Made by a program: the position numbers and the translations under genes
DNA from: Klenkia marina
GTDB taxonomy: Bacteria; Actinomycetota; Actinomycetes; Mycobacteriales; Geodermatophilaceae
NCBI RefSeq assembly: GCF_900101025.1
Contig: NZ_FMUH01000007.1
Coordinates: 1 to 64,000, forward strand
Reading direction: 5' to 3'
Length of the DNA stretch: 64,000 nt
In this document: positions 50,595 through 59,261 of the stretch, piece after piece
How positions within the stretch are numbered: position 1 is the stretch's first letter
How the letters are laid out: the number at the start of each line of letters is the position of its first letter
Notes under the pieces: model-generated
Seen by the model: the letters and a program-made list of their open reading frames with translations, nothing else
Told to the model about the DNA's origin: nothing
Database searches by the model: none

Positions 50595-51409
50595 CGGGGC
50601 AGCTCGGCGAGGTGCTGGGCGAAGGTGCGCGGGGCCCGGCCGATGAGGTCGGTCAGCACCCGGGGGCTGCCGGTGAACCCGTGCGCCCGGTAGTGCTCGA
50701 ACATCGTGCGCAGGCACCGCCCGGCGTAGCTGTCCTGCTCCGGCGCCCGGCTGTCGACGGCGCGCACCGGCCGGCCCAGGTGCTCGGCCATCGCCGCGGC
50801 GACGTCGACCGCGGTCAGCGGCTGCGGTCCGACCGCCTCGAAGGTGCCGCCGTCCAGGCCGTCCTCGGTGAGCAGCACGGCCGCCGCAGCGGCGACGTCG
50901 CGCAGGTCCACCAGCGACTGCGCCTGCGTCGTGCCCCACGCGCTGCGCAGCTCACCGGTCTCGGCGGCGCTGGTCAGCGCCGCGTCGAGGTTGTCGGCGT
51001 AGGCGCAGGGCTGGAGCACCCGCCAGGGCACCCCGGCGGCGTCGAGGGCCTCCTCGGCGCGGTCCTTGGCGGCGTGGTGCGGCATCGAGCGCAGCTGGGG
51101 GCGCAGCACCGAGTGGTAGACCACCCGGCCGACCCGGGCGTCGCGGGCGGCCCGGAACGCGGTCGGGGCGCCGGCGGCCTCGGAGGGCTCGAAGTTCGGC
51201 CAGATCAGGTAGAGGGCGTCGGCGCCGTCGAGCGGCAGGCCGGCCGGGTCGCCCACGAGGTCGCCGACCACGACCTCGGCACCCAGCGCGTCGAGCTCGG
51301 GCCGGGGCCGCGCACTGCCCACCACGGCGCGCACCTGCTCGCCCCGGGCCCGCAGCTCGCGCACCACCGCCGTCCCCGTGCCGCCCCCGGCGGCCGTCAC
51401 CACGATCAC
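50591..51409 (-). CDS. NmrA-like NAD(P)-binding protein (atypical SDR)
   Basis: The 272-residue protein has the N-terminal nucleotide loop VVTAAGGGTGTAVVRELRAR (about 3-22). It is the glycine-rich pattern of NmrA/QOR2-like atypical SDRs, followed by VVVGDLVGDP and VVYHSVLRPQ. Members sense or reduce quinones or bind NAD(P) without catalysis. It is translationally coupled to the MarR gene downstream. The start is GTG 51409. The -10-like TGAGGT is 6 bases upstream and inside palindrome S6, so the transcript is probably leaderless. Confidence 0.83.
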   Translation of the reverse strand: MIVVTAAGGGTGTAVVRELRARGEQVRAVVGSARPRPELDALGAEVVVGDLVGDPAGLPLDGADALYLIWPNFEPSEAAGAPTAFRAARDARVGRVVYHSVLRPQLRSMPHHAAKDRAEEALDAAGVPWRVLQPCAYADNLDAALTSAAETGELRSAWGTTQAQSLVDLRDVAAAAAVLLTEDGLDGGTFEAVGPQPLTAVDVAAAMAEHLGRPVRAVDSRAPEQDSYAGRCLRTMFEHYRAHGFTGSPRVLTDLIGRAPRTFAQHLAELPR

Positions 51410-51414
51410 GTCAC

Positions 51415-51430
51415 TACCTCAGCGGTGAGG
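51415..51430 (-). promoter_or_regulatory. Regulon palindrome S6 before the NmrA-MarR operon
   Basis: TACCTCAGCGGTGAGG matches the consensus. On the minus strand its TGAGGT half (51416-51421) is positioned as a -10 box 6 bases before GTG 51409. The layout is nearly the same as S4 before hyuA, so both sites would block the -10 element. Confidence 0.7.
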
Positions 51431-51466
51431 GACCGCGCCGTCAAGCCCGGCCCGGCGAGCCCTGGC

Positions 51467-52408
51467 TCAGGCCGGTCGGCGGACGGCGGTGGTGAGCCGG
51501 ACGGTCAGGCCCCGCTCGGTCTGCTCGAGGTCGACGTGGTCGCACAGCTTGCGGGCCAGCCACAGGCCCATGCCGCCGCGGGACAGGTCGTCGCCGTGTG
51601 CGGGCCGGTAGCCGGCCAGGGGCCCGACGAAGGCCTGTCCGCCGTCGGAGATCGAGACCACGACCCGCTGGGCGGAGGCCCACACGCGTGCGGACACCGG
51701 GCGCACCCCGTGCCGGAAGGCGTTGGCGGCGATCTCGCTGGCCGCCAGGTGGACGTCGTCGTCGGCGTCGCGGTGGCCCAGCCGGCCGCGCAGCGCCGTG
51801 GCCAGGGCGTGCCGCAGGTCGGCGAGGGAGGGTGCGTCGTCGATCGCCAGCACGGGCTCGCCCTGCTGCACCGGCTCGGCGGGGACGCCGAGGGAGGAGA
51901 CGAACGTGGCCGGCTCGACGTGCCCGGCGTTGTCGACGACGCGGCCACCCACCATCCGGTGGGGATGGACGCGCAGCGCCTCGTCGAGGACGTCGGACGG
52001 GGTGCGCCGGTCGTAGAGGCACAGCGTGGCCGTGTGCGCCCGACCGAGGATGTGCTCGTAGGCGGCCTCGCTGCGGACGCACTCGTCCCAGCCCCGCCGG
52101 TCGTCGCCCAGGACCTGTCCGACGACGCGCAGCCGGCGCCCCTCGGCCTGTGCCCGGGCGTGCACGGCCAGCTGCCACGCGATGCCCTCGGGTCCGCGGG
52201 GGGTGGGGGCGCAGAGCTCGGCGACCTCGACGCCGGGCAGGGCGGCCCGCAGGTGCTCGGCCAACCAGGGCAGCACGGCGGCCACGACCAGGTCGCCCTC
52301 GGCCTCGCCGCGTCGGGCCCAGTCGAGCGCGACCGCGACGAGCTCGTCGTCGTCGGCGGGTGCGGCGAGCGCGTGCACCCGCTCCCGAGCCACCGCCTCC
52401 GCGCCCAC
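51467..52408 (-). CDS. MEDS-type sensor with anti-sigma-factor-like ATPase domain
   Basis: The 313-residue protein begins with a domain resembling MEDS/DcmR-like sensors: a Rossmann-like segment with AHTATLCLYDRRTPSDVLDE and HPHRMVGGRVV (about 10-180). It ends with an RsbW-type histidine-kinase-like ATPase domain: N box VHLAASEIAANAFRHGVRP, then SISDGG and the G box GGMGLWLARKLCDHV. Such proteins regulate stress sigma factors through protein binding and phosphorylation. No sigma factor or anti-anti-sigma gene is adjacent. The start is GTG 52408. Confidence 0.8.
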   Translation of the reverse strand: MGAEAVARERVHALAAPADDDELVAVALDWARRGEAEGDLVVAAVLPWLAEHLRAALPGVEVAELCAPTPRGPEGIAWQLAVHARAQAEGRRLRVVGQVLGDDRRGWDECVRSEAAYEHILGRAHTATLCLYDRRTPSDVLDEALRVHPHRMVGGRVVDNAGHVEPATFVSSLGVPAEPVQQGEPVLAIDDAPSLADLRHALATALRGRLGHRDADDDVHLAASEIAANAFRHGVRPVSARVWASAQRVVVSISDGGQAFVGPLAGYRPAHGDDLSRGGMGLWLARKLCDHVDLEQTERGLTVRLTTAVRRPA

Positions 52409-52517
52409 CCGACTCCCTCCGCCGACCGTTCAACCCATTGTGCCGCTTCCGGTCGTGCACGACGGGTCCGGCTCGCAGGAGCACCGGACGAGATGCTAGC
52501 CCGGCCGTCCTCGTTCG

Positions 52518-53720
52518 TCAGCCCGACGTCCGCCCGGCCAGCCGGTCCAGCGCGGCCCGGTCCAGCCCGGCGGCGACCTCGACCTCGGCGACGTCGAGCG
52601 CCCCGCAGTCCAGGCCCCGCAGCACCACGGTTGCCAGCGCCTTCGCCGTCGCCGGCTCGTCGAGCACCCCGCCGTCCACGCGCGCGACGTAGGCGGCCAG
52701 CCGCGCGCCGGCCGCCGGCAGTGCGGCCCGGAAGAACGCGTAGGTCGCCGTGTAGCGGGTGACCAGCTGGGCCGGGTGCAGGTCCCAGCCCTGGTAGAAG
52801 CCGCGCTCCAGCGCCCGCCGCACCAGCCCCGCGTGCAGCTGCCACGCCGCGTGCACCTGCTCGCGCGAGCCCACCGGCAGCACGTTGGTCGACCCGTCGA
52901 CCGCCCGCGCCCCGGTGCCGGCCACGGCCACCTGCATCGTCGCCTTGGCGTGGTCGGCGGCGGGGTGGTCGCTGGCCTGGTGCGCGGCGGCGATGCCGAG
53001 GGACGCCGAGTAGTCGTAGGTGCCGTAGTGCAGCCCGGTCACCCGGCCACCCCCGGCGTGCAGCATCGCGGCGAGGGTGGCGGCGCCGCCGGCACCCAGC
53101 ACCGCCTGCGGCGTCTCGACCTGCAGCTCGAGGTCCAGGCCGAGCCCGTGCGCCTGCTCGAGGGCGTCGAGCACCGGCAGGAACGCGGTGACCTGCTCGA
53201 CCGCGGTGACCTTGGGCAGCGTGACGACGGCACTCCCCCGGCCCGCGAGGCCGGCCAGGAAGAGGTCGAGGGAGCGGACGCCGCGCCGGCGGGTGGGGCC
53301 CTCCAGGGACTTGGCGCGGGTGCCCCAGAACGGCGGCAGGGTGGGCTCGGCGGCGAGGACGGCGGCCGCCGTCCGCACGTCGTCGTCCTCGCGGTCGGGC
53401 GGGCCGCGGTAGCCGTCCTCGCTGTCGACCCGGAGGTCCTCCACCGGCTCGCGCTCGAGCTTGGCGCGCACCCGGGGCAGCACCTGCTCGATGAGGCCGG
53501 GGTCGAGCCCGAGGTCGGGCAGGCCGTGCTCGTCGAGGGCGGCCAGCGCCCCCTCGCCCCACGAGGCGACCAGCCCGGGGACGACGGCGTCGGCCGGCAC
53601 GTAGCAGGTGTGCACGGGCTGACGGGTGGACCGCTCACCCGGGTACGCGGCGGTGCGGGCGGCGTCGACCGGGGCCAGGCGGCGGTCGAGCTCGGCGTAG
53701 ACGTCGTCGGTGAGGCTCAT
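52518..53720 (-). CDS. HpcH/HpaI-aldolase/citrate-lyase-like protein (DUF6986 type) next to uricase operon
   Basis: The 400-residue protein has a TIM-barrel aldolase pattern: RVDSEDGYRGPPDRED, ending a metal-ligand region; VVTLPKVTAVEQV; ELQVETPQAVL with a conserved Glu; and LHYGTYDYSASLGI. It resembles malate-synthase/citrate-lyase-beta-like enzymes of a group often seen beside urate oxidase genes in actinobacteria. It is divergent from uraD, with only 21 bases between start codons, so the expression of the two is linked. A role in handling glyoxylate from ureide breakdown is an inference. Confidence 0.75.
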   Translation of the reverse strand: MSLTDDVYAELDRRLAPVDAARTAAYPGERSTRQPVHTCYVPADAVVPGLVASWGEGALAALDEHGLPDLGLDPGLIEQVLPRVRAKLEREPVEDLRVDSEDGYRGPPDREDDDVRTAAAVLAAEPTLPPFWGTRAKSLEGPTRRRGVRSLDLFLAGLAGRGSAVVTLPKVTAVEQVTAFLPVLDALEQAHGLGLDLELQVETPQAVLGAGGAATLAAMLHAGGGRVTGLHYGTYDYSASLGIAAAHQASDHPAADHAKATMQVAVAGTGARAVDGSTNVLPVGSREQVHAAWQLHAGLVRRALERGFYQGWDLHPAQLVTRYTATYAFFRAALPAAGARLAAYVARVDGGVLDEPATAKALATVVLRGLDCGALDVAEVEVAAGLDRAALDRLAGRTSG

Positions 53721-53741
53721 CGGCTGGCATCCTCTCGTCCC

Positions 53742-54236
53742 GTGGACCTCGCCGAGTTCAACACAGCCGACGACGAGCGGCTGACCAGCGCACTGGTGGC
53801 CTGCAACGCAGCCGCCTCGTTCGCCCCCGCCGTCGTCGCCGGTCGCCCGTACGGGTCGGTCGACGCGCTGGTCGCCCGGGCCGGTGAGGTGTCCCGGGCG
53901 CTGGCCTGGGCCGAGGTCGAGGACGCGCTGGCCGCGCACCCGCGCATCGGCGACCGGGTGTCCGGGGGATCGGCGGAGGCCGCGTCGTCGCGCCGCGAGC
54001 AGGCGTCCATGTCGACCGCGGAGACCTCCGTGAGGGACGCGATCCTGGCTGGCAACCGGGACTACGAGGAGCGGTTCGACCACGTGTTCCTGGTCCGGGC
54101 CGCCGGGCGGTCGCCGGAGGAGATGCTCGCGGAGCTCCGGCGCCGCCTGTCGCACACGCCCGACCAGGAACGGCCCGAGGTGGTCGAGCAGCTGGCCCAG
54201 ATCACCGAGCTGCGCGTGCGGGGGCTGGTCTCGTGA
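53742..54236 (+). CDS. uraD: OHCU decarboxylase (urate pathway)
   Basis: The GTG start at 53742 gives 164 residues, the normal length for 2-oxo-4-hydroxy-4-carboxy-5-ureidoimidazoline decarboxylase. The catalytic His is in AAHPRIGDRV (about 65-74), and the helical core FLVRAAGRSPEEMLAELRRRL is characteristic. It converts OHCU to S-allantoin, the third step after uricase and HIU hydrolase, and those genes follow at once. Its stop overlaps the uraH start by four bases. The pathway's next enzyme, allantoinase, is not in the window. Confidence 0.93.
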   Translation: MDLAEFNTADDERLTSALVACNAAASFAPAVVAGRPYGSVDALVARAGEVSRALAWAEVEDALAAHPRIGDRVSGGSAEAASSRREQASMSTAETSVRDAILAGNRDYEERFDHVFLVRAAGRSPEEMLAELRRRLSHTPDQERPEVVEQLAQITELRVRGLVS

Positions 54237-54550
54237 GCGTGTCGACGCACGTGCTGGACGCGGTGCTGGGGCGGCCCGCGGCGGGGGTGGTCGTGCAGCT
54301 GTTCGCCGGGGACGCGCTGATCGGTGAGGGGGTCACCGACGCCGACGGCCGGTTCCGGTTGGCCGACCGCGACACCGGCACCGGGCCGCACCGGGTGGTG
54401 TTCGGGACCGGGGCCTGGTTCGCCGAGCAGGGGCGCGAGACCTTCTACCCGTCGGTGACGCTGGACTTCACCGTCGTCGACGGCAGCGCGCACCACCACG
54501 TGCCGCTGCTCCTGTCGCCCTTCGCGTTCTCGACCTACCGCGGCTCCTGA
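54233..54550 (+). CDS. uraH: 5-hydroxyisourate hydrolase (transthyretin-like)
   Basis: The 105-residue protein has the N-terminal signature VSTHVLDAVLGRPAAGV with catalytic His, HHHVPLLLSPFAFSTYRG, and the C-terminal tetrapeptide YRGS that marks true HIU hydrolases rather than transthyretin. The start is GTG 54233. It hydrolyses 5-hydroxyisourate from uricase to OHCU. The start overlap with uraD and the uricase 48 bases downstream make one operon. Confidence 0.95.
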   Translation: MSVSTHVLDAVLGRPAAGVVVQLFAGDALIGEGVTDADGRFRLADRDTGTGPHRVVFGTGAWFAEQGRETFYPSVTLDFTVVDGSAHHHVPLLLSPFAFSTYRGS

Positions 54551-54598
54551 CGTTCCACGTGCAACACCGCTGACATCCCGACCGGAGAAGGTGCACCC

Positions 54599-55489
54599 AT
54601 GGCGATCGTGCTCGGACCCAACCAGTACGGGAAGGCCGAGGTGCGCGTGGTCGCGGTCGACCGCTCCACCCCCCGGCACACCCTCGTGGACCTCAACGTC
54701 AGCTCCGCGCTGCGGGGCGACTTCTCCGCCGCGCACCTGACCGGCGACAACGCGCACGTGCTGACCACCGACGCGCAGAAGAACACGGTGTTCGCCTTCG
54801 CCCGCGACGGCGTGGCCTCGCCCGAGGCCTTCGCGCTGCGGCTGGCGACGCACTTCGCCGGCTCCTACCCCTGGATCAGCGGGGCGCGGGTGGCCGTCGA
54901 GTCCTACGGGTGGGACCGCATCGCCGTCGACGGCGCCCCCCACGACCACGCGTTCCGCCGGGCCGGGGGTGAGGTGCGCACCGCGGTGGTCACCGCCGAC
55001 GACGGCGACCTGCACGTGGTCGCCGGGCTGACCGACCTCGTGGTGCTCAAGACCACCGGGTCGGAGTTCTGGGGCTTCCCGCGCGATGCGTACACGACAC
55101 TGAAGGAGACCCGGGACCGCATCCTGGCCACCGCCGTGACCGCCCGGTGGCGGTACACGGGCACCGGGCTCGACTGGCACACCACGTACGACACCGTGCG
55201 GACGACGATGCTCGAGGCCTTCGCGTCCACCCACTCGCTGGCCCTGCAGCAGACCCTGCACGCCATGGGCGCAGCCGTGCTGGAGACCGTGCCCGAGGTG
55301 GCCGAGGTGCGGCTGTCGATGCCGAACAAGCACCACTTCCTGCAGGACCTCTCGGCGTTCGGCCTGGACAACCCCGACGTGGTCTACCACGCCGACGACC
55401 GCCCCTACGGCCTCATCGAGGGCACCGTGCTGCGCGACGACGTGCCGGCCGCCGAGGTCGCCTGGCAGGGCACGCCGGGCTTCGTCTGA
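54599..55489 (+). CDS. uox: Urate oxidase (uricase)
   Basis: The 296-residue cofactor-free uricase contains the tunnelling-fold signatures GPNQYGKAEVRVV near the N-terminus, TTDAQKNTVFAFA with the substrate-contacting Thr/Asp, LTDLVVLKTTGSEFWGF and MPNKHHFLQDLSAFG. It oxidises urate to 5-hydroxyisourate with O2, releasing H2O2. GGAGAAGG precedes ATG. It is the last gene of the uraD-uraH-uox operon and is followed by two palindromic repeats. I find no S1-type palindrome before this operon. Confidence 0.95.
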   Translation: MAIVLGPNQYGKAEVRVVAVDRSTPRHTLVDLNVSSALRGDFSAAHLTGDNAHVLTTDAQKNTVFAFARDGVASPEAFALRLATHFAGSYPWISGARVAVESYGWDRIAVDGAPHDHAFRRAGGEVRTAVVTADDGDLHVVAGLTDLVVLKTTGSEFWGFPRDAYTTLKETRDRILATAVTARWRYTGTGLDWHTTYDTVRTTMLEAFASTHSLALQQTLHAMGAAVLETVPEVAEVRLSMPNKHHFLQDLSAFGLDNPDVVYHADDRPYGLIEGTVLRDDVPAAEVAWQGTPGFV

Positions 55490-55532
55490 GCGCCCTCGGC
55501 TGCCGCTCCTGACACCCAGCGCGCTCGGCTTC

Positions 55533-55612
55533 GATCAGCTGGGTTCACGGGACGCCGTCCTGGCTCACCGGCGTCGGTGAGCCAGGACGGCCGATGGTGA
55601 ACCGAGCTGATC
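55533..55612. repeat. Dispersed palindromic repeat, family A copy 3 (best preserved)
   Basis: The inner stem GCCGTCCTGGCTCACC (55554-55569) pairs perfectly with GGTGAGCCAGGACGGC (55576-55591) around GGCGTC. The outer arms are GATCAGCTGGGTTCAC (55533-55548) and GTGAACCGAGCTGATC (55597-55612). It lies just after uricase. Together with family B it fills most of the 299-base gap 55490-55788, in which I see no gene. Confidence 0.85.
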
Positions 55613-55629
55613 CACGCCGAGCCGGGCGC

Positions 55630-55711
55630 GTCCCCCTCCACCGGAGTCCATCCCCCTCGACGAACTCCGGTGGAGGGGGACGGACGTCCGTGCACCCCCC
55701 TGATCGACGCT
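55630..55711. repeat. Dispersed palindromic repeat, family B copy 1
   Basis: GTCCCCCTCCACCGGAGT (55630-55647) pairs with ACTCCGGTGGAGGGGGAC (55664-55681). It is followed by a conserved tail GCACCCCCCTGATCGACGCT. The same hairpin core and tail recur at 60398-60463. Confidence 0.85.
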
Positions 55712-55788
55712 GAGCGGGTGGGTGCGGGGCGCGCTACGTTGCGGTACGCACCGAGCACGTGGTGCGACGAGCTCGGAGGACCCGCACG

Positions 55789-56799
55789 ATGACCAGACCG
55801 CCCCGCCGGGCCCGGGCGGTCGACGTCGCCGCCCACGCCGGCGTCTCGGTGGCCACCGTCTCGTTCGTCGTCAACGGCAAGGCCGAGGGCCGGGTCTCCC
55901 CCGCCACCCGACTGCGGGTGCTCGACGCCATCGCCGCCCTGGGCTACGTCACCGACGCCTCCGCCCGCGCCCTGGCCACCGGCCGCCGGCGCCAGGTCGC
56001 GCTGCTGGCCCACGACATGACCAACCCGTTCACCGCGCAGGTGGCGGCCGGCGCAGCGGCGGGCATCGCCGAGGCGACCGAGGGCACCGGGCACCTGCTG
56101 CTCCTGCTCGGGTCCGACGAGACCGGCCCGGACGTCGAACCGGTGGGCGCGGCCACGGTCGACGGCGTGCTCATCAACTACCCCGGCACGCTGCCGGCCG
56201 GCCGGCCCGACCTGCCGGTGGTGCACCTCGACGACCCGGCCGCCGGCGGGCACCAGGTCTCGATGGACGTCGAGGTCGGCGCCCGCGAGCTGGCCCGCCA
56301 CCTCGCCGGCCTGGGCCATCGCCGCGTGCTCTACCTGGGCACCCCCCGACCCTGGTCCACCTTCGCCCAGCGCCGCGACGCCTTCGCCGCCGAGCTCGCC
56401 GCGGTGGCCCCCGGCGCCGTCGTGCTCGACGACCGGTGCGACATCGACCTGGCGGCCGGCGTGCAGCTGGCCGGCGAGCACGCGCAGCGGTGGCTCGCCG
56501 ACGGCGTCACCGCCGTGGTGGCCGCGACCGACCTGCAGGCCATCGGCGTCCTGGCCGGGCTCGCCGCCGCGGGTGTGCAGGTGCCCGGGCGGTTGTCGGT
56601 GGCCGCGTTCGACGACATCCCCTTCGCCGCCGTGTCCGCCCCGCCGCTCACCACCGTGGCCCTGCCGGCCCGCGAGCTCGGCCGGCGCGGCGCGGTGCTG
56701 CTGGCCGGGGTGATCGCCGGCGACCGCACCGAGCCCGGCGACCCGGTGGTGCTGCCGGCCCGGCTCGTGGTCCGTGACAGCACGGGACCGGCCTGCTAG
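55789..56799 (+). CDS. LacI-family regulator of pseudouridine catabolism
   Basis: ATG 55789 follows GGAGGA. The 336-residue protein has the LacI helix-turn-helix RAVDVAAHAGVSVATVSFVV (about 8-27) and hinge (ASARALATG). A ligand-binding core follows, with RRQVALLAHDMTNPFTAQV and AFDDIPFAAVSAPPLTTVAL. A canonical LacI operator sits between it and psuK, 39 bases downstream, so it most likely represses psuK-psuG until pseudouridine or a derivative appears. Confidence 0.88.
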   Translation: MTRPPRRARAVDVAAHAGVSVATVSFVVNGKAEGRVSPATRLRVLDAIAALGYVTDASARALATGRRRQVALLAHDMTNPFTAQVAAGAAAGIAEATEGTGHLLLLLGSDETGPDVEPVGAATVDGVLINYPGTLPAGRPDLPVVHLDDPAAGGHQVSMDVEVGARELARHLAGLGHRRVLYLGTPRPWSTFAQRRDAFAAELAAVAPGAVVLDDRCDIDLAAGVQLAGEHAQRWLADGVTAVVAATDLQAIGVLAGLAAAGVQVPGRLSVAAFDDIPFAAVSAPPLTTVALPARELGRRGAVLLAGVIAGDRTEPGDPVVLPARLVVRDSTGPAC

Positions 56800-56806
56800 C
56801 GTCGGC

Positions 56807-56820
56807 GTTAAGCGCTTAAC
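56807..56820. promoter_or_regulatory. LacI-type operator before psuK
   Basis: GTTAAGCGCTTAAC is a perfect 14-base palindrome with the central CG step typical of LacI-family sites. It is 18 bases before the psuK GTG and just after the lacI stop. Confidence 0.8.
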
Positions 56821-56838
56821 GTCAACGAGGGGAACGCT

Positions 56839-57693
56839 GTGCTGGTCTGCATCGGCGACGTCGTCGAGGACGTCGTCATCTGGACCGACGCACCCCTGCA
56901 CCACGGCACCGACAACCCCGGGCGCATCGTGCGCACCCGCGGGGGCAGCGCGGCGAACGTCGCCGTCTTCGCCGCCGCCTCCGGTGCGCCCACCCGGTTC
57001 GTCGGCCGGGTCGGCGACGACGCCCTGGGCCGATCGCTGGAGGAGCAGCTGACCGTCGACGGCGTCGAGCCCCGGCTCCAGCACCTCGGCCGCACCGGCA
57101 GCATCGTCGTCCTGGTGGCCCCCGACGGGGAGCGCACGATGTTCCCCGACCGGGCAGCCGCCGCGGAGCTCGCCGACGTCCCGGCCGACTGGCTGGCCGG
57201 CGCCCGCGTCGTGCACGCCCCGGCGTACTCGCTGCTCGACGGCCCCATCGGCGCCACCACCCGCGAGCTGCTCACCGCCGCCCGGGCCGCCGGCGCCCTG
57301 GTGAGCGTCGACGTCTCCTCGGTCGACCTGGTGCGCCGGGTCGGGGCCGAGGCCTTCGCCGACCTGCTGCGCGCGATCGCCCCGGACCTGCTGTTCGCCA
57401 ACGCCGACGAGGCCGCCGCGCTCGGTCTGGGCACGTCGTCCGCGCTGCCCGGCACCACCCTGGTGCTCAAGGCCGGGGCCGGCACCGCCGTCGTCCTCGC
57501 ACCCGACGGCACCCGGCACGAGGTGGCGCCCGAGCCGGTCGCCGCCGTCCGCGACACCACGGGGGCCGGCGACGCGTTCGCCGCCGGCTACCTGTCCGCC
57601 CTGCTCGACGGCGCGGCGCCGCCCGCCGCAGCCCTGGCCGGCCACCGGCTGGCCGCCCGCGTGCTGGCCTCGCCCGGCGCCCGGCTCGCCTGA
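56839..57693 (+). CDS. psuK: PfkB-family kinase, probable pseudouridine kinase
   Basis: The 284-residue ribokinase-fold kinase begins VCIGDVVEDVVIWTDAP and has RTRGGSAANVAVFAAASGA and the anion-hole signature DTTGAGDAFAAGYLSAL (about 239-255). The PfkB family phosphorylates sugars and nucleosides. Placement directly before psuG identifies it as the kinase that makes pseudouridine 5'-phosphate. The start is GTG 56839 after GAGGGGAAC. The LacI-type operator lies just upstream. Confidence 0.85.
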   Translation: MLVCIGDVVEDVVIWTDAPLHHGTDNPGRIVRTRGGSAANVAVFAAASGAPTRFVGRVGDDALGRSLEEQLTVDGVEPRLQHLGRTGSIVVLVAPDGERTMFPDRAAAAELADVPADWLAGARVVHAPAYSLLDGPIGATTRELLTAARAAGALVSVDVSSVDLVRRVGAEAFADLLRAIAPDLLFANADEAAALGLGTSSALPGTTLVLKAGAGTAVVLAPDGTRHEVAPEPVAAVRDTTGAGDAFAAGYLSALLDGAAPPAAALAGHRLAARVLASPGARLA

Positions 57694-57721
57694 TCCCGCA
57701 CCCCACCCGAGGAGAACCCCC

Positions 57722-58651
<930 letters not shown>

Positions 58652-58670
58652 CCCCACCAGCCGCCGCCTG

Positions 58671-58711
58671 ACGCCGAGGACCCGGACCAGCTGGTTCTGG
58701 GTCCTCGGCGT
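58671..58711 (+). terminator. Terminator of psuKG
   Basis: ACGCCGAGGACCC (58671-58683) pairs with GGGTCCTCGGCGT (58699-58711). The loop itself contains the palindrome ACCAGCTGGT. Confidence 0.8.
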
Positions 58712-58741
58712 CGTGTGACGGTCGTGGGCCAGGGTGCCAGG

Positions 58742-59257
58742 ATGAGCGGCGTGACCGAGCAGCAGACGGCCCCGCGGGAAGTGCTCACCTACGAGCTGTT
58801 CGGGACGGCGGGGCGCGACCTCGCCCAGCAGGTCGCCGACGACGGCTTCGAGCCCGACCTGATCCTGGCCATCGCCCGCGGGGGTCTGTTCCTGGGCGGG
58901 GCGCTGGGCTACGCGCTCGACGTGAAGAACCTGTTCGTCATGAACGTCGAGTTCTACACCGGCGTCGACGAGCGGCTCGACCTGCCGGTGATGCTGCCGC
59001 CCAACCTCGACCGGGTGGACCTCACCGGCGCGAACGTGCTCATCGCCGACGACGTCGCCGACACCGGCAAGACCCTCGAGCTGGTGCGCGACTTCTGCGC
59101 CGGCTACGTCGCCGAGGTGCGCTCGGCCGTGGTCTACGAGAAGCCCCGCTCGGTGGTCAAGTGCGACTACGTCTGGAAGCGCACCGACGCCTGGATCGAC
59201 TTCCCCTGGTCGGTGCAGCCCCCGGTGGTCAACCGCCGCGGCGGACTCGCGCACTGA
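58742..59257 (+). CDS. Phosphoribosyltransferase (xanthine/hypoxanthine-type)
   Basis: The 171-residue protein has the PRPP-binding loop NVLIADDVADTGKTLELV (about 99-116) and an early ILAIARGGLFLGGALGYAL. The WKRTDAWIDFPWS end is that of Gpt-like purine phosphoribosyltransferases. It would salvage xanthine, guanine or hypoxanthine to nucleotides, competing with the degradation route in this window. ATG 58742 is chosen because the conserved domain starts about 20 residues later; an in-frame GTG is also close. It is separated from psuG by a terminator. Confidence 0.82.
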   Translation: MSGVTEQQTAPREVLTYELFGTAGRDLAQQVADDGFEPDLILAIARGGLFLGGALGYALDVKNLFVMNVEFYTGVDERLDLPVMLPPNLDRVDLTGANVLIADDVADTGKTLELVRDFCAGYVAEVRSAVVYEKPRSVVKCDYVWKRTDAWIDFPWSVQPPVVNRRGGLAH

Positions 59258-59261
59258 GCGG

